64,000 nucleotides of DNA from Macrostomum hystrix (GCA_950097015.1 CATNEN010000025.1:6934001-6998000); one strand, 5' to 3'; counted from the first letter of the stretch, positions 35,600 to 49,920 are shown. Made by a program: numbers and translations. The notes: a model not told the origin generated them from the sequence alone.

Positions 35600-36635
35600 A
35601 AATGATTTGGAGAGCTGAGCCTCTATTTTAGGGACAATAAATTTATTCCCACAGCCACAGCGCCCGGGCCCGGGGCTTTTCTGTTCGGAGGATCTGAGAG
35701 GGAGTGCTTGGCCTCTGCATTATTATTTCCTCGCCCTTCTTGACATTTCGCCATTTCAACCAACTCTCTCTCTCTCTCTCAGTCGCTTTCTTCCACGCGA
35801 ATCCTGAAATCTCAACAATCTGTGTATTATGTAGCTAAAATCCTATATAAAACTCACTTTTTTCTGCTTCCCCCATCAGGCCATTGTCCCACACGGCGGG
35901 AGGCGCCTTTTGTGTAACCAGAAAATTGTGGACGCACACACACACACACACACACACAACTGCCCGCATGTTGTGACCAGCGAGTCTGTTTTCATCGCTT
36001 TACTTGTCAGTCAATGGCGATTTGAGCCTTTGAGTTGGGCTGGGGGGCTGGGGGGTTGGTTGGCTCTATTATTGTAATGTGCTCACAGTGTGCTCACTGG
36101 ACATTGAAGCCTGTTATGCCTGCAAAGTGTAAGTTCCACAATAGCTTGTGTAAGCTGTTAGTTTATGCCTTAGAATTTCAACAGAAATTAAACAACAATG
36201 TCATTATTTGGGCTAGACGGCTGACCCAAATGACCGGCAGGATACCAATGAAAGCAACTTTGTAGTTATTGTTAGGCACAATAGTGCGACAGAGTCTGGG
36301 ACTAGTATAGATTGCGGATGTCGGCGTAAGGAAATGCATACGGTAGAAAGTCTGTTTTGGAGCATGCGATTGGAGGTTGTCTCGTGACCCGTGCCCCGTG
36401 TCCAGGCCGGACGAAAACTTACTTTAATCACCTTTAGTAGTCTTCAGTCTTCTTCTTCTATTGATTTTGTCCGAATCCTCCTAAGTTGTCCAATATTAGA
36501 AGGGTATAACTGAATTCGACAAAATTCCATCAGATTACTTGTTCTGACTTTATTCGAAACACAGTTATACTCTTTTGAGCATAGGTTAACTTGTCTGAGT
36601 ACAGTTCTCTTTTGAGCGCTGCCCTACAATCTAAA
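35600..36635. other. Unique sequence with a CA microsatellite
   Basis: (CA)n at 35933-35959; no supported gene. Confidence 0.5.
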
Positions 36636-36639
36636 CACA

Positions 36640-38402
36640 TTTATACTATTCTGAGCACAGTTCTACTCTTCAGAGCACAGTTCTACTATTCTGAGCACAG
36701 TTCTACATTTCAGAGCACAGTTCTACTATTCTGAGCACAGTTCTACTCCTCAGAGCACAGTTCTACTATTCTGAGCACAGTTCTACTCCTCAGAGCACAG
36801 TTCTACATTTCAGAGCACAGTTCTACTATTCTGAGCACAGTTCTACATTTCAGAGCACAGTTCTACTCTCCTGAGCACAGTTCTACTCTTCAGAGCACAG
36901 TTCTACCATTCTGAGCACAGTTCTACATTTCAGAGCACAGCTCTACTTTTCAGAGCACAGTTCTACTTTTCAGAACTCAGTTCTACTCTTCAGAGCACAG
37001 TTCTACTCTTAAGAGCACAGTTCTACTCTTCAGAGCACAGTTCTACTCTTAAGAGCACAGTTCTACTCTTCAGAGCACAGTTCTACTCTTCAAAGCACAG
37101 TTATGCTATTCTGAGCACAGTTCTACTCTTCAGAGCACAGTTCTACTCTTAAGAGCACAGTTCTACTCTTCAGAGCACAGTTCTACCATTCTGAGCACAG
37201 TTCTACATTTCAGAGCACAGCTCTACTTTTCAGAGCACAGTTCTACTTTTCAGAACTCAGTTCTACTCTTCAGAGCACAGTTCTACTCTTAAGAGCACAG
37301 TTCTACTCTTCAGAGCACAGTTCTACTCTTAAGAGCACAGTTCTACTCTTCAGAGCACAGTTCTACTCTTCAAAGCACAGTTATGCAATTCTGAGCACAG
37401 TTCTACTCTTCAGAGCTCAGTTCTACTCTTAAGAGCACAGTTCTACTTTTAAGAGCACAGTTCTACTCTTCAGAGCACAGTTCTACTTTTCAGAGCACAG
37501 TTCTACTCTTAAGAGCACAGTTCTACTTTTCAGAGCACAGTTCTACTCTTCAGAGCACAGTTCTACTCTTAAGAGCACAGTTCTACTCTTCAGAGCACAG
37601 TTCTACTCTTCAGAAGTCAGTTCTACTCTTCAGAGCACAGTTCTACTCTTCAGAGCACAGTTCTGCTCTTCAGAGCACAGTTCTACTCTTAAGAGCACAG
37701 TTCTACTCTTCACAGCACAGTTCTACTCTTCAGAACTCAGTTCTACTCTTAAGAGCACAGTTCTACTCTTCAGAGCACAGTTCTTTTCAGAGCACAGTTC
37801 TACTTTTCAGAGCACAGTTCTACTCTAAAGAGCACAGTTCTACTCTTCAGAGCACAGTTCTACTCTTCAGAGCACAGTTCTACACTTCAGAGCACAGTTC
37901 TACTCTTCAGAGCACAGTTCTGCTCTTCAGAGCACAGTTCTACTCTTTAGAGCACAGTTCTACTCTTCAGAGCACAATTATACTCTTCAAAGCACAGTTA
38001 TGCTATTCTGAGCACAGTTCTACTCTTCAGAGCACAGTTCTACTCTAAAGAGCACAGTTCTACTCTTCAGAGCACAGTTCTACTCTTCAGAGCACAGTTC
38101 TGCTCTTCAGAGCACAGTTCTACTCTTTAGAGCACAGTTCTACTCTTCAGAGCACAGTTCTACTCTTTAGAGCACAGTTCTACTCTTCAGAGCACAGTTA
38201 TACTCTTCAAAGCACAGTTATGCTATTCTGAGCACAGTTCTACTCTTCAGAGCACAGTTCTACTTTTCAGAGCACAGTTATACTCTTCAGAACTCAGTTC
38301 TACTCTTCAGAGCACAGTTATACTATTCTGAGCACAGTTCTACTCTTCTGAGCACAGTTCTACTCTTCAAAGCACAGTTATGCTATTCTGAGCACAGTTC
38401 TA
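36640..38402. repeat. 20-bp megaminisatellite GAGCACAGTTCTACTCTTCA
   Basis: Nearly 90 copies over 1.76 kb, the longest array here. A multi-unit block is repeated with exactly 280 bp (14 units) offset (36901 and 37181). Two or three units are shortened near 37785. Confidence 0.97.
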
Positions 38403-40514
38403 AAAATGATTTCTTCTGATCGCCATCTGTGCACAATGCTGATTCTATTCTCAAAGCAGTCGAGACAGTTCCCTGAGCACAATGTTAAATTTTTCTCAAT
38501 AATGAATCTCAAGATAAGGCGGAGGAATATAGATAAAAACATTTGGTTGAATTTCCGAATTTTCCTTGACTCATCTTCAAGAATAGGAGGAGCGTAGCAG
38601 GGCTAGATCCGTTTAATAACTTGCTGCCCGCAGAGGGACCTGATGCCTCTGTTTGAGAGCTGTCACACCGCCTGTCAGGAATTCTGAAGAAGTTTAATCG
38701 AATTGAAGCTATAAGAATCGAATGATCCCAGAAATCTTACGATCGTAGCGCAGCCTTTAAAACCTTTTCAGGCTTACCTGGGCCGTTTCTTATCTGTTCA
38801 TATCCCACACCGAGTATAGAGTCGAAAACCTGCATTGGTGGGCCAATCTGTTGTTTGTATACGAGTTTGGTTCCCATTGTGAAGTGCAGGGACTTCCATG
38901 GGGCACGGATCGGCCGGCGGTTGCGTGGGAAGAAATTTTTCCTTTATCCAGTTCTTTGCTCAGCTCGGAGCTCAGACTCCAAGCCCAATCTAGCTCATTG
39001 CGAACCAGCTATTTTGAAAAGAAAATACTCTTCTAAGTAAGATAAGGAATCACCCCCGACGGAGCCGACTATGCGATTTTGTACAACTGAAATTAATAAT
39101 ATAGAGAGGATCAAACATTTGCCGACGAAGCGCGGTGGTGGGTCGAAACTGGAAAATACAATCAAAATAACTCTGAGTACAGCGCGTTGACACCGTAAAA
39201 TTAAATTCCTATCCCATTCTTATTTGATTAAAATCGATAGAAATTAGTATAACTAGTATAGGACGCTGGTTGTCTCCCTTGGATGAAATCGAACTCCCGA
39301 CCCTCCGGTCGGAAGTGCGAAGTTCTAACCTCTAGGTGAAATGCTCCCTTCATTTAATGAAATTTGAAATTTGAAATTTAGAAATCAAAATTTTATTTAC
39401 ATTACAACGCAAGTCTTAACAGCAAAAAATTCTGATTGGTTAGAGATTCGCTATTTTTAGACTATGTTCAGGAATCCCACTTTAACCAACCCCAACCCAA
39501 GTGCGTGACTCACACGACGGCCAATAGAAAGCCTCGAATTATAATTTGCGCGCCACGCATGTCCATGTTAATCTTACTGAGGGAGAATCTCAGCAGCTCT
39601 CATTGACACAGATTTTGTCTTGTCTAACCGGTCATGTCTCCCCCCACAATGACAGCCCGCCGAGCTGAGTCGCTCCTGATTGGACCAATTTCCCACTGTA
39701 GGCCGAAATTCTGACGTAGAAGCAAAATGACTCCTTTGGCTCGAGTGGCACTCTGTACGAGATCGAATCCTTTCTTTTTACTTATTCTTCCCTTTGTCCT
39801 CGGCTCCTTGCTGCGTTGCTTCCCTTTCTGGCGACTCGCGACCTGCAGGACCCCCTCACTTTCCGTTCCGTCGTGTTTTTTCTCAATTAAACGGAGCTTC
39901 AGCTCTCTTTCCTCAAGGAAATTCGCTTTGTTCCTCACTGGCTAGTCGTCCACCTCCGAACTGCCCCCAACCTCACCCCAAGCCGGACGAGTAGTAAATC
40001 TCTTCCCCCATTCAAACACTCCTCATCTCGGGCTCATTGTTTGTGTAAAACACAGATAGAGATAGAGAATAGACGAGAGGCCGCACCAGTCATAAAGCCC
40101 CGACGCTCTCCCCAGGCCTTTCGGGTGAGGAGACGCAAAGAAAAGGGGAAGAGAGACAGAGAGGAGAGCGATAGGAAAAAAGGAACAAAAAGGAGAGGAA
40201 ATTTAAAAAGGCATTTTTTCAGTCTTTCCCAGTCGGAGAGCTAATTTCTTAACTGCCTGAAAAGCGAAGCCTAGTTTGTCTAGTCTCTTTGCCAATTTCT
40301 ACCCCCCCAACTGTGCTGCCAGCTCGCATTCTCAAATCAAGACCAAGGACGAGCAGTTTAGTTGTAGTATAGACATTGTGATCGATCTTCGATCCGGTTG
40401 TCTCTGTTTCCTTTCCCTTCCTGCTCGCTTGAATAGCTAATCCAGACATTTCATTTGTGCACTCAACTAGACCCTACCAGACCCAACACCAATTACTGCT
40501 GCCACCCGCGGACA
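38403..40514. other. Region upstream of the first SoxD coding exon
   Basis: No supported coding sequence. At 39270-39350 the minus strand has a degraded tRNA-like segment (GGGAGTTCGATTTCA as B box). AACTAG at 40469-40474 and CTACCAG at 40477-40483 are candidate 3' splice sites for the 5' UTR part of the first coding exon. Confidence 0.4.
39265..39350 (-). mobile_element. Degraded tRNA-like (SINE head) sequence
   Basis: Minus strand reads CACCTAGAGGTTAGAAC, then GGGAGTTCGATTTCATCC, resembling A and B boxes; no stable cloverleaf. Confidence 0.4.
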
Positions 40515-43500
40515 ATGCAGGTTTGCCGAACCAGCAGCAGCAGCAGCAGCAGAATGTCTTCGAAGCGGAAAACTTCGGCGCCGAATCGTCTACTGCTTGG
40601 CGGGGTCAAACCTTCAGCCGCTGTTGTCAAGCCGGCTCCACCGAGCAGCCGCGCCAGTCCAGCGTTTGTTGTCGCCTCAGCTGCCGAGGCCTCTTCGTCA
40701 GATTTCTCGTCGCCAGCTGGCAGCCCGCAGGCGGCGTCGCCGGCGATGACAGCGACTGCAACGACGGAGCAGCTTCCGATGGCGTCGGCCACGCCCGCTC
40801 AGCTGGCGCAGTGGCTGCAGGAGACTCGCTTCGCCGACTGCGGCGACGCTGAGCAGCTCCGCTACCTTGACGAGCTGCTCAGCCAATTGGCGCAGCTCAG
40901 GGCGCAGCTCTGCCTCCGGGTTGGAGGCGGCACGATAGCTCTGCCACTGGTGAGTGCGAGGGCTGCTGATCTTTTTCATTATACGGAATGCCTGGCTTTC
41001 ACATGCATCAACTTTGTAACTTTATGGACGAGTCAAATGGGGGGTCGGTAGCAGAGCGGTTAACGCTTTTGCCTCTCGCACCACGGTCCCTGAGTTCGAT
41101 TCCACGGCGAGGCCATATTTATTTGGAGCGCAGCAGCGGAAGAGAAGGCTTTGGGGGCTTGTCGTGCAATTTACGCCCTTGAGGGCCAACCTCCAAGGCA
41201 CTGTGAAATGTACACTGACTGACGATCAGAAAGTCAGGGCAGATCTTCACACCTGTGTGAGTGTGTGCCTGCGTACAAAATCTGTGTGCGTGTGTGCTCG
41301 GGAGTCCGCGAAATGGGCAGAAATGCCTCCTCGCTAGCTGCGGGTCTTGTGTCACGAAATGATGTGCCATTACCCCCAGCCCTCCTGCAATTATAATATA
41401 CTTGTATATATATGGAGGAGTCAAATAATATCAGGGATACAGAGTGCTTGAGGATCAGAATGGATGGGGATCAGGGTGGGTCATGGGATCAGAGTGGGTC
41501 ATGGGATCAGAGTGGGTCATGGGATCAGAGCGGGTTCTGGGATCAAAGCGGGTCTGGGGATCAGAGTGAGTCAGGGGATCAGAGTGGGTCAGGGGATCAG
41601 AGTGGGTCAGGGGAGCAGAGTGGATGGGATCAAAGAGGATCAAGGTGCCAAGGAGTTGGGAATCTATCGAATTCAGAATTGTAGTTGGGATAGTTTCTGA
41701 GTTGCCCTGAACTGCGAGTCAGTGAGAGACAGGTCAGTTGTTTTATGAAATAAGATTTTTTTCCGCGAAAAAATTGTTAATTAATTTTTTCTAAGAATTG
41801 CCTTGCTGATTTTTGCATAGCGTGGGAACCATTTTGGAATATAGGAGAATACTAATAGCCAGGCTATTGTGGAGCTTGCTGGTTTTGTTCCAAGAGCTGA
41901 AAAAAGGCTAAAAGAGAAAGAAAGAAGAGAGAATAGTGAGGTGAAGTGAACTAGATCTGAGAGACAGGCAGAAATGGAGAAATGGATATAGTGAAGCTTG
42001 AGGCCACCTGTTCGATAGGGCGGCCTCCCTGCTAGAGGCAAGACAGAAAGAAATCGAGGCAAAAATTAAAACAAAAAGGAAGAGAAAATAAGAAGAATTC
42101 GAGTGCCTGGTGCCAGCAACAGCAATGGCTGGGTGGCTTTGGGTTTTGTGGGGCCTGAACTGAATGAAAACTAATTCTTACACTCCCACCCCCCTATCTG
42201 CCAGCATGTCTGCCTATCTTGGCAATAGCAGAACCTGTAACTCGAGACAGGAATTGTAAGCCTCGTTCAAATGCTGCAGTAATAAGGGGCTGGTCAAGGT
42301 GCCGCACAACAACACCACAATGCCTATTGATAAAGGCCTGAATGCTGAATCGTTCGGCTTCATAAGTATAAAGGTCGAGTCTAAGCTAAGGCTTGACAAC
42401 AACACAAACCAGTAGATTCACAACAACACAAACCAGTACAGTCACAACAGCAGACACCAGTACAGTCACAACAGCACACACCAGTACAGTCACAACAGCA
42501 CACACCAGTACAGTCACAACAGCACACACCAGTACAGTCACAACAGCACACACCAGTACAGTCACAACAGCACACACCAGTACAGTCACAACAGCACACA
42601 CCAGTACAGTCACAACAGCACACACCAGTACAGTCACAACAGCACACACCAGTACAGTCACAACAGCACACACCAGTACAGTCACAGCAGCACACACCAG
42701 TACAGTCACAACAGCACACACCAGTACAGTCACAGCAGCACACACCAGTACAGTCACAGCAGCACACACCAGTACAGTCACAACAGCACACACCAGTACA
42801 GTCACAGCAGCACACACCAGTACAGTCACAACAGCACACACCAGTACAGTCACAACAGCACACACCAGTACAGTCACAACAGCACACACCAGTACAGTCA
42901 CAATAGCACACACCAGCAGATTCACAACAGCACACACCAGTACAGTCACAACAGCACACACCAGTACAGTCACAGCAGCACACACCAGTACAGTCACAGC
43001 AGCACACACCAGTACAGTCACAGCATCACACACCAGTACAGTCACAGCAGCACACACCAGTACAGTCACAGCAGCACACACCAGTACAGTCACAGCAGCA
43101 CACACCAGTACAGTCACAACAGCACAAACCAGCAGATTCACAATGATACCATCCCGAAACTTCACCAGAACAAAAACTCGAAACTTGACAATAGCCTAGT
43201 CATTCGGTGGCCCACACAGGCGACCATGACTCACATTTAAAGAGACACAGATAATAACAACAGGAACAGGAACAAAGAAGCAAGCAGACCGAATGCATCT
43301 GCTTGGGTTGCTGCCATGGAAAAGAAAAATATTTACACGACAGTTGGCCAAACAATTACCTTCCATCCCTCTATCCTAATTTTCTTAGCGATCCAATGCC
43401 CCGGGGATTTCTATTTTTAAGACTCCATCGTCTAAGAGCCTTTGTCTGAAAGATGCTATCTTTCGCCAATTTTATCGCAAACTTTTGTCAGCTTTTTTTT

Positions 43501-46500
43501 AGTTTTCCAGCGTAGAGTTTTGCTATGGCATTTATTAGTTGCTATTTGGCACGCATTTTATTGCAGGTTCAAATTTGTTTTCTTCTAAAAATGTTGTCGA
43601 AACTCCCTACCTGTCATTCACTGATAATTCACCTTGATGCCTGGTCTAATTACATCAGTTCTTGGAATGCTGCCCTCACACTGTCTACTTCTCTACTTTA
43701 TTCACACCAACTACGCGCCTCTCCTTCTCTCTACCCTCCTTTCTTCTACCCTCCTCTCCTCCACTCTACCCTCCACTCCTTCACTCTACCCTCCTCTCCC
43801 TCCCTCTACCCTCCTCTCCTTCCCTCTACCCTCCACTCCTTCACTCTTCTCTCCTCTTCTTCCCTCTACCCTCCTCTCCTTTTCTCTACCCTCCTCCCCT
43901 TCCCTCTTCTCTCCTCTTCTTCCCTCTACCCTCCTCTCCTTTTCTCTACCCTCCTCCCCTTCCCTCTTCTCTCCTCTTCTTCCCTCTACCCTCCTCTCCT
44001 TTTCTCTACCCTCCTCTTCTTCCCTCTACCCTCTTCTCCTTTTCTCTACCCTCCTCCCCTTCCCTCTTCTCTCCTCTCCTCCCCTCTACCCTCCTCCCCT
44101 TCCCTCTTCTCTCCTCTTCTTCCCTCTACCCTCCTCTCCTTTTCTCTACCCTCCTCCCCTTCCCTCTTCTCTCCTCTTCTTCCCTCTACCCTCCTCTCCT
44201 TTTCTCTACCCTCCTCCCCTTCCCTCTTCTCTCCTCTTCTTCCCTCTACCCTCCTCTCCTTTTCTCTACCCTCCTCTTCTTCCCTCTACCCTCTTCTCCT
44301 TTTCTCTACCCTCCTCCCCTTCCCTCTTCTCTCCTCTCCTCCCCTCTACCCTCCTCCCCTTCCCTCTTCTCTCCTCTTCTTCCCTCTACCCTGCTCTCCT
44401 TTTCTCTACCCTCCTCTTCTTCCCTCTACCCTCTTCTCCTTTTCTCTACCCTCCTCTTCTTTCCTCTACCTTTCTCTCCTTCCCTCCACCTTCTTCCCAG
44501 ATATTCTCATCTCCTCTGCATTTCGCATCTCACCCTGTCTGTATTACTGAGTCCAATATTACGGCAATCAGGAAGGCTAACAATGATTTGCGCAGCAGAT
44601 CAAGATCGACCAAACCGATCTTTATTACTTCTCTGATATAATAGCTATGTTTTAATTCCCTGCTGAACGGCTGCATTCCCTACCCGGAATTCTCCAGTCA
44701 GTGCGGCTGAGTCAACAGCGACAAACCATTCTCATTCTCTCCCCTGTCTTCTCAATGAGAGCTAGCTAGATAATGGAGTGCAGTACAAATGCATATGCTT
44801 GTGTGTATAACACTTGTGCAGGTTGTACTCTCCTTCGGGTGAAAGTGATCCCCACTTTGGCCGAACCCCGCCTCCTCTCCATTCGATCGTATCCAAAAAT
44901 TGACCCCAAGAATACGAGAGAGAGAGAGACGAGGGAAAAACTTAAGAGGGTAGCGGTCGTAGGGGGTTGTTGTGGGTCAATGCGAGCATGCATTCGAAAT
45001 CAATTAGTGGAATTGATTTACAACTTTACGTTGCTCCGTGACTCCATTCCATTTTTGACTAATATCTGACTTACTGCGCGTGGTGGGTGCGAGGAACTCA
45101 TACCGGGCAATATCTGTCTGTCTGCCTTTCAGTTTGTCTGTATCTCTCTCCGAATCTTTCTGTTTTTATCTGTCTGTCTCTCTTTCTGTCCTTACCTGTC
45201 TCTACTTGTCTGTCTGTCTGTCTCTCTTTCTGTCCTTACCTGTCTCTACTTGTCTGTCTGTCTGTCTCTCTTTCTGTCCTTACCTGTCTCTACTTGTCTG
45301 TCTGTCTGTCTCTCTTTCTGTCCTTACCTGTCTCTACTTGTCTGTCTGTCTCTCCTTCTGTCCTTACCTGTCTCAGCGTGTCTCTGTCTGTCTCTCCTTC
45401 TGTCCTTACCTGTCTCTACTTGTCTGTCTGTCTCTCTTTCTGTCCTTACCTGTCTCTACTTGTCTGTCTGTCTGTCTCTCTTTCTGTCCTTACCTGTCTC
45501 TACTTGTCTGTCTGTCTCTCCTTCTGTCCTTACCTGTCTCAGCGTGTCTCTGTCTGTCTGTCTGTCTCTGTCTTTTCTAGTAGCTTTGTGTTTCTGTTCG
45601 TTCGTCATTTTTGTTATCCTCTTATCTCGTTTAGGCAAACCAGTTAAAGTTGCTAAAATTTAACAGACTCAAGTTGTGACGTGTGCCCTCGCTGATGCCC
45701 ACAGAATGAATGCTTGGCTTAAATTCGTAGATTTATCCAATGTCGAGAAGCCAGCCATCTGTTAGGCAGTCTTCCGTCTGCCACACAGTCAGATGCGGCA
45801 CATGCTCTTTCATTTTTCCGTTAAGATTTCTTGAAACAAAGACTCCCAGATGTAAATAAAGACCCTTCAGTCGGCGTCTATTCGACTGTCTCAGGTGTTT
45901 CATTGTTTTAATTCATGCTATACAGGCTATACCTTTTATTGCCGATTTCAAGATCAAGATTATAATTCAAGAAATAATTAAACGCCAGCCATTTGAGACT
46001 ATTTCTGGTCTATTTAAAAGCAAAGAATATCAAGTTCAAAATATAAGTGGCAGATGGATGGTGTATGATTCTAAATAGGTTTAATATGTTGGTACGAGAT
46101 AGTAAGTAGATTGTAAGCTGGCAGGTGGCATGAAGCACTGAAGCAGGGTTAGTAGGCTGGCAGGTGGCATGAAGCAGGGTTAGTAGGCTGGCAGGTGGCA
46201 TGAAGCAGGGCTAGTAGGCTGGCAGATGGCATGAAGCAGGGTTAGTAGGCTGGCAGGTGGCATGAAGCAGGGCTAGTAGGCTGGCAGATGACATGAAGCA
46301 GGGCTAGTAGGCTGGCAGGTGGCATGAAGCAGGGTTAGTAGGCTGGCAGGTGGCATGAAGCAGGGTTAGTAGGCTGGCAGATGGCATGAAGCAGGGCTAG
46401 TAGGCTGGCAGGTGGCATGAAGCAGGGCTAGTAGGCTGGCAGATGACATGAAGCAGGGCTAGTAGGCTGGCAGATGGCATGAAGCAGGGCTAGTAGGCTG

Positions 46501-49500
46501 GCAGGTGGCATGAAGCAGGGTTAGTAGACTGGCAGATGGCATGAAGCAGGGTTAGTAGACTGGCAGGTGGCATGAAGCAGGGTTAGTAGACTGGCAGATG
46601 GCATGAAGCAGGGTTAGTAGACTGGCAGGTGGCATGAAGCAGGGTTAGTAGGCTGGCAGGTGGCATGAAGCAGGGTTAGTAGACTGGCAGATGGCATGAA
46701 GCAGGGTTAGTAGACTGGCAGATGGCATGAAGCAGGGTTAGTAGGCTGGCAGATGGCATGAAGCAGGGTTAGTAGGCTGGCAGATGGCATGAAGCAGGGT
46801 TAGTAGGCTGGCAGATGGCATGAAGCAGGGTTAGTAGGCTGGCAGGTGGCATGAAGCAGGGTTAGTAGACTGGCAGATGGCATGAAGCAGGGTTAGTAGG
46901 CTGGCAGATGGCATGAAGCAGGGTTAGTAGGCTGGCAGATGGCATGAAGCAGGGTTAGTAGGCTGGCAGATGGCATGAAGCAGGGTTAGTAGGCTGGCAG
47001 ATGGCATGAAGCAGGGTTAGTAGGCTGGCAGGTGGCATGAAGCAGGGTTAGTAGACTGGCAGATGACATGAAGCAGGGCTAGTAGGCTGGCAGATGGCAT
47101 GAAGCAGGGTTAGTCGGCTGGCAGATGGCATGAAGCAGGGTTAGTAGGGTAGAGCAGTAGAGCAGAAAGATAGGCAGGGCATCTGATGGCCTTCATCCAA
47201 AGCTAGTGTCTGCGCCTGGCTGTCTGCAGCAACCAGCTCAGAAATCACGAACTGAGCTGGTTGAGGGACAGAGCCGAGTTCCAGACTGGCTGATCCAATG
47301 TCTCTCTCACAGTCTCTGTCCTCTCCCAGTTTATATTTTGGCGCACGTCGCGGTGATTACCATCGTGACTGCAGAAACTGTCTCCTAGGCTAAAATAGAA
47401 TCATGCAGCCGCTCGCGGCCTCATTTTCTATTTAGATTGCTTTCCAAAAAGTCGAACAAACTATAACATTACTCGCATAGTGTTTTAGAGAAAATCTCTT
47501 TATAATAGGCCCTGCCAACTGATTGCTCAAACACCTGTGCTCGAGGTTCGTAAATGCATATGCGATCCACAGATAGGGCATTTCCTGACCTGTACAAAAA
47601 TCGATGATACAGATTTAAAGGATATTTGAGACTGAAAGTCAAGACTGTCTTACGAACTCAACCACTGTGCTCAAGACTAAAACTAGCTACTGACCAACTA
47701 TTGACTGTTGACTGCCCAGATTCATATTTTCAGTTTATTCTAGCAGTTCTCAGCATTCTTATTCTGCTTGCGACCTGAGGTGACGTCACGGATTGACAGA
47801 CTGGGGCAACACGGTCACCCACACACACACACCTACACACACTCCCACACACAATGACCACACACTCATGCTATCGACTGCCAAAATCATCCACACACGC
47901 CCACAATCACCCACACGCTCCTATAATCACCCACACACTTCATAATCACCCACACACTCCCACGATCATCCACACACGCCCACAATCACCCACACACTCC
48001 TTTAATCACCCACACACTTCATAATCACCCACACACTCCCACAATCACCCACACATACCCACAATCACCCACACACTTCACAATCACCCACACACACCCA
48101 CAATCACCCACACACACCCACTATCACCCACACACACCCACAATCACCCACACACACCCACAATCACCCACCCACTTCACAATCACCCACACACACCCAC
48201 TATCACCCACACACACCCACAATCACCCACACACACCCACAATCACCCACCCACTTCACAATCACCCACACACACCCACTATCACCCACACACACCCACA
48301 ATCACCCACACACACCCACAATCACCCACACACACCCACAATCACCCACACACTTCACAATCACCCAGACACTCCTATAATCACCCACACACTTCACAAT
48401 CACCCACACACTCCTATAATCACCCACACGCTTCACAATCACCCACACACTCCTATAATCACCCACACACCCACAATCACTCACACACCCACAATCACTC
48501 ACACACCCACAATCACTCACACACCCACAATCACCCACACACCCACAATCACTCACACACTCCTATAATCACCCACACTCCCATAATCACACACACATTC
48601 CCACAATCACCCACACAATCACGCACAATCGCAAAATTGGTCCCTGTCCGAGCCGAGCAGAAAATGTGAGCTACAAGGGAGATAGCGAATGGCCCGGATG
48701 GGAGATGGGAAAAATTCAACGAATCGAACAGCTGCGGCTGTGGGGGGATATTTTTTATTCCTCAAAAGCATTCAATTGTGGCGTTGGTCTGCTGCTGCCG
48801 CTGCCGGGAGGGAGATGAGCAGAAAAGGAGTGTGAGAATGGCACCGATAACGGAGGGTTCGAGGTTAGAGGAAGAGAGAGTATTGAGGAATGAGTAAAGA
48901 ATCGTGAGCCTGCCCCGTCTGTCTTAATACAGAGCGGACGCTGGGATTCATGTGTGCGCCAGGGCCAGTCTTTCTTCATCTGCGACTGCTAAAAGGCCCC
49001 GAGGCTGTGCTCAGGAAACTCTTCCCTATCGACACCCACCCGCCCCCCATTCCCGGTTTTGTTGGAGTTCGAAGTAGGGCAGGCATGTGCAGATGTGATG
49101 GTGACTAACTGCGAGTCTGCCCCCCCTCAGTCTATACAAACTGTGCCGTTTCCACCAAAGCGAGTTTTCAACTGAAATATTTAGTATTAAAATTACAACA
49201 TAGAAATCTTCGCCTAGAGAATCGAACTCTCGACCTCTCTAAAATCTGGGCTACCAGCTGCACTTAAAGCTAATAGTTTCCATAATAAGCCATTGTCACT
49301 TAGGGGTTAAAGGTTAGTTTTTAGGGCGTTGGACTCTCGACTTGAAGGTCGGAGGTTCGATTCCCGACTCCACTGGTACAATTTGTGTCCTTTAGCAAGA
49401 CAGTTAACTCTCGTTTGCCTCTCGCGCCAAGGTCCCTGAGCTTGATTCCGTGGCGAGGCCACATTCAATTGGGGCGCAGCCGCAGAGGGAAGACTTGGGG

Positions 49501-49888
49501 GCTTGTCGTGCAATTTACACCATTGAAGGCCGACCTCCAAGGCACAGTAAGAGTGAGAAAGTCAGGGGAGATGTACACACCTGTGTGAGTGTGTGCCTGA
49601 GTACAGAGCGTGTGTGCTCAGGAGTTATTGCTGCCTCGCTGCCTGCGAGATTAGTGTCTCCAGATGATATGCCATTGCCAGCAGCTGTTAAATGGGTACC
49701 AGCATCAGCTGGGTAATTGAGGGTGGGTGTGGTGTCCCCCCCAGTCCATGGACTGAACAGTCGTACGCAGCCTTCAGATGCGCCGCGTTATAGCTGCGGC
49801 TGTGCTGTCGGCTGCACGTTTGTTACGAGTACAATCGGGGAAAGTTTAATGAATTATTTTTATGCAAATTATTATTGTTGTCATTGTC

Positions 49889-49920
<32 letters not shown>

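Noticed and set aside
36640-38402. CRISPR-like regular array
   Set aside because: Direct tandem repeats without unique spacers in a eukaryotic genome.
42381-43199. ORFs on both strands, mucin-like TSTVTTAH repeats
   Set aside because: A 24-bp stop-free unit inside SoxD intron 1; Thr/Ser repeats look mucin-like but there is no signal peptide or flanking coding sequence.
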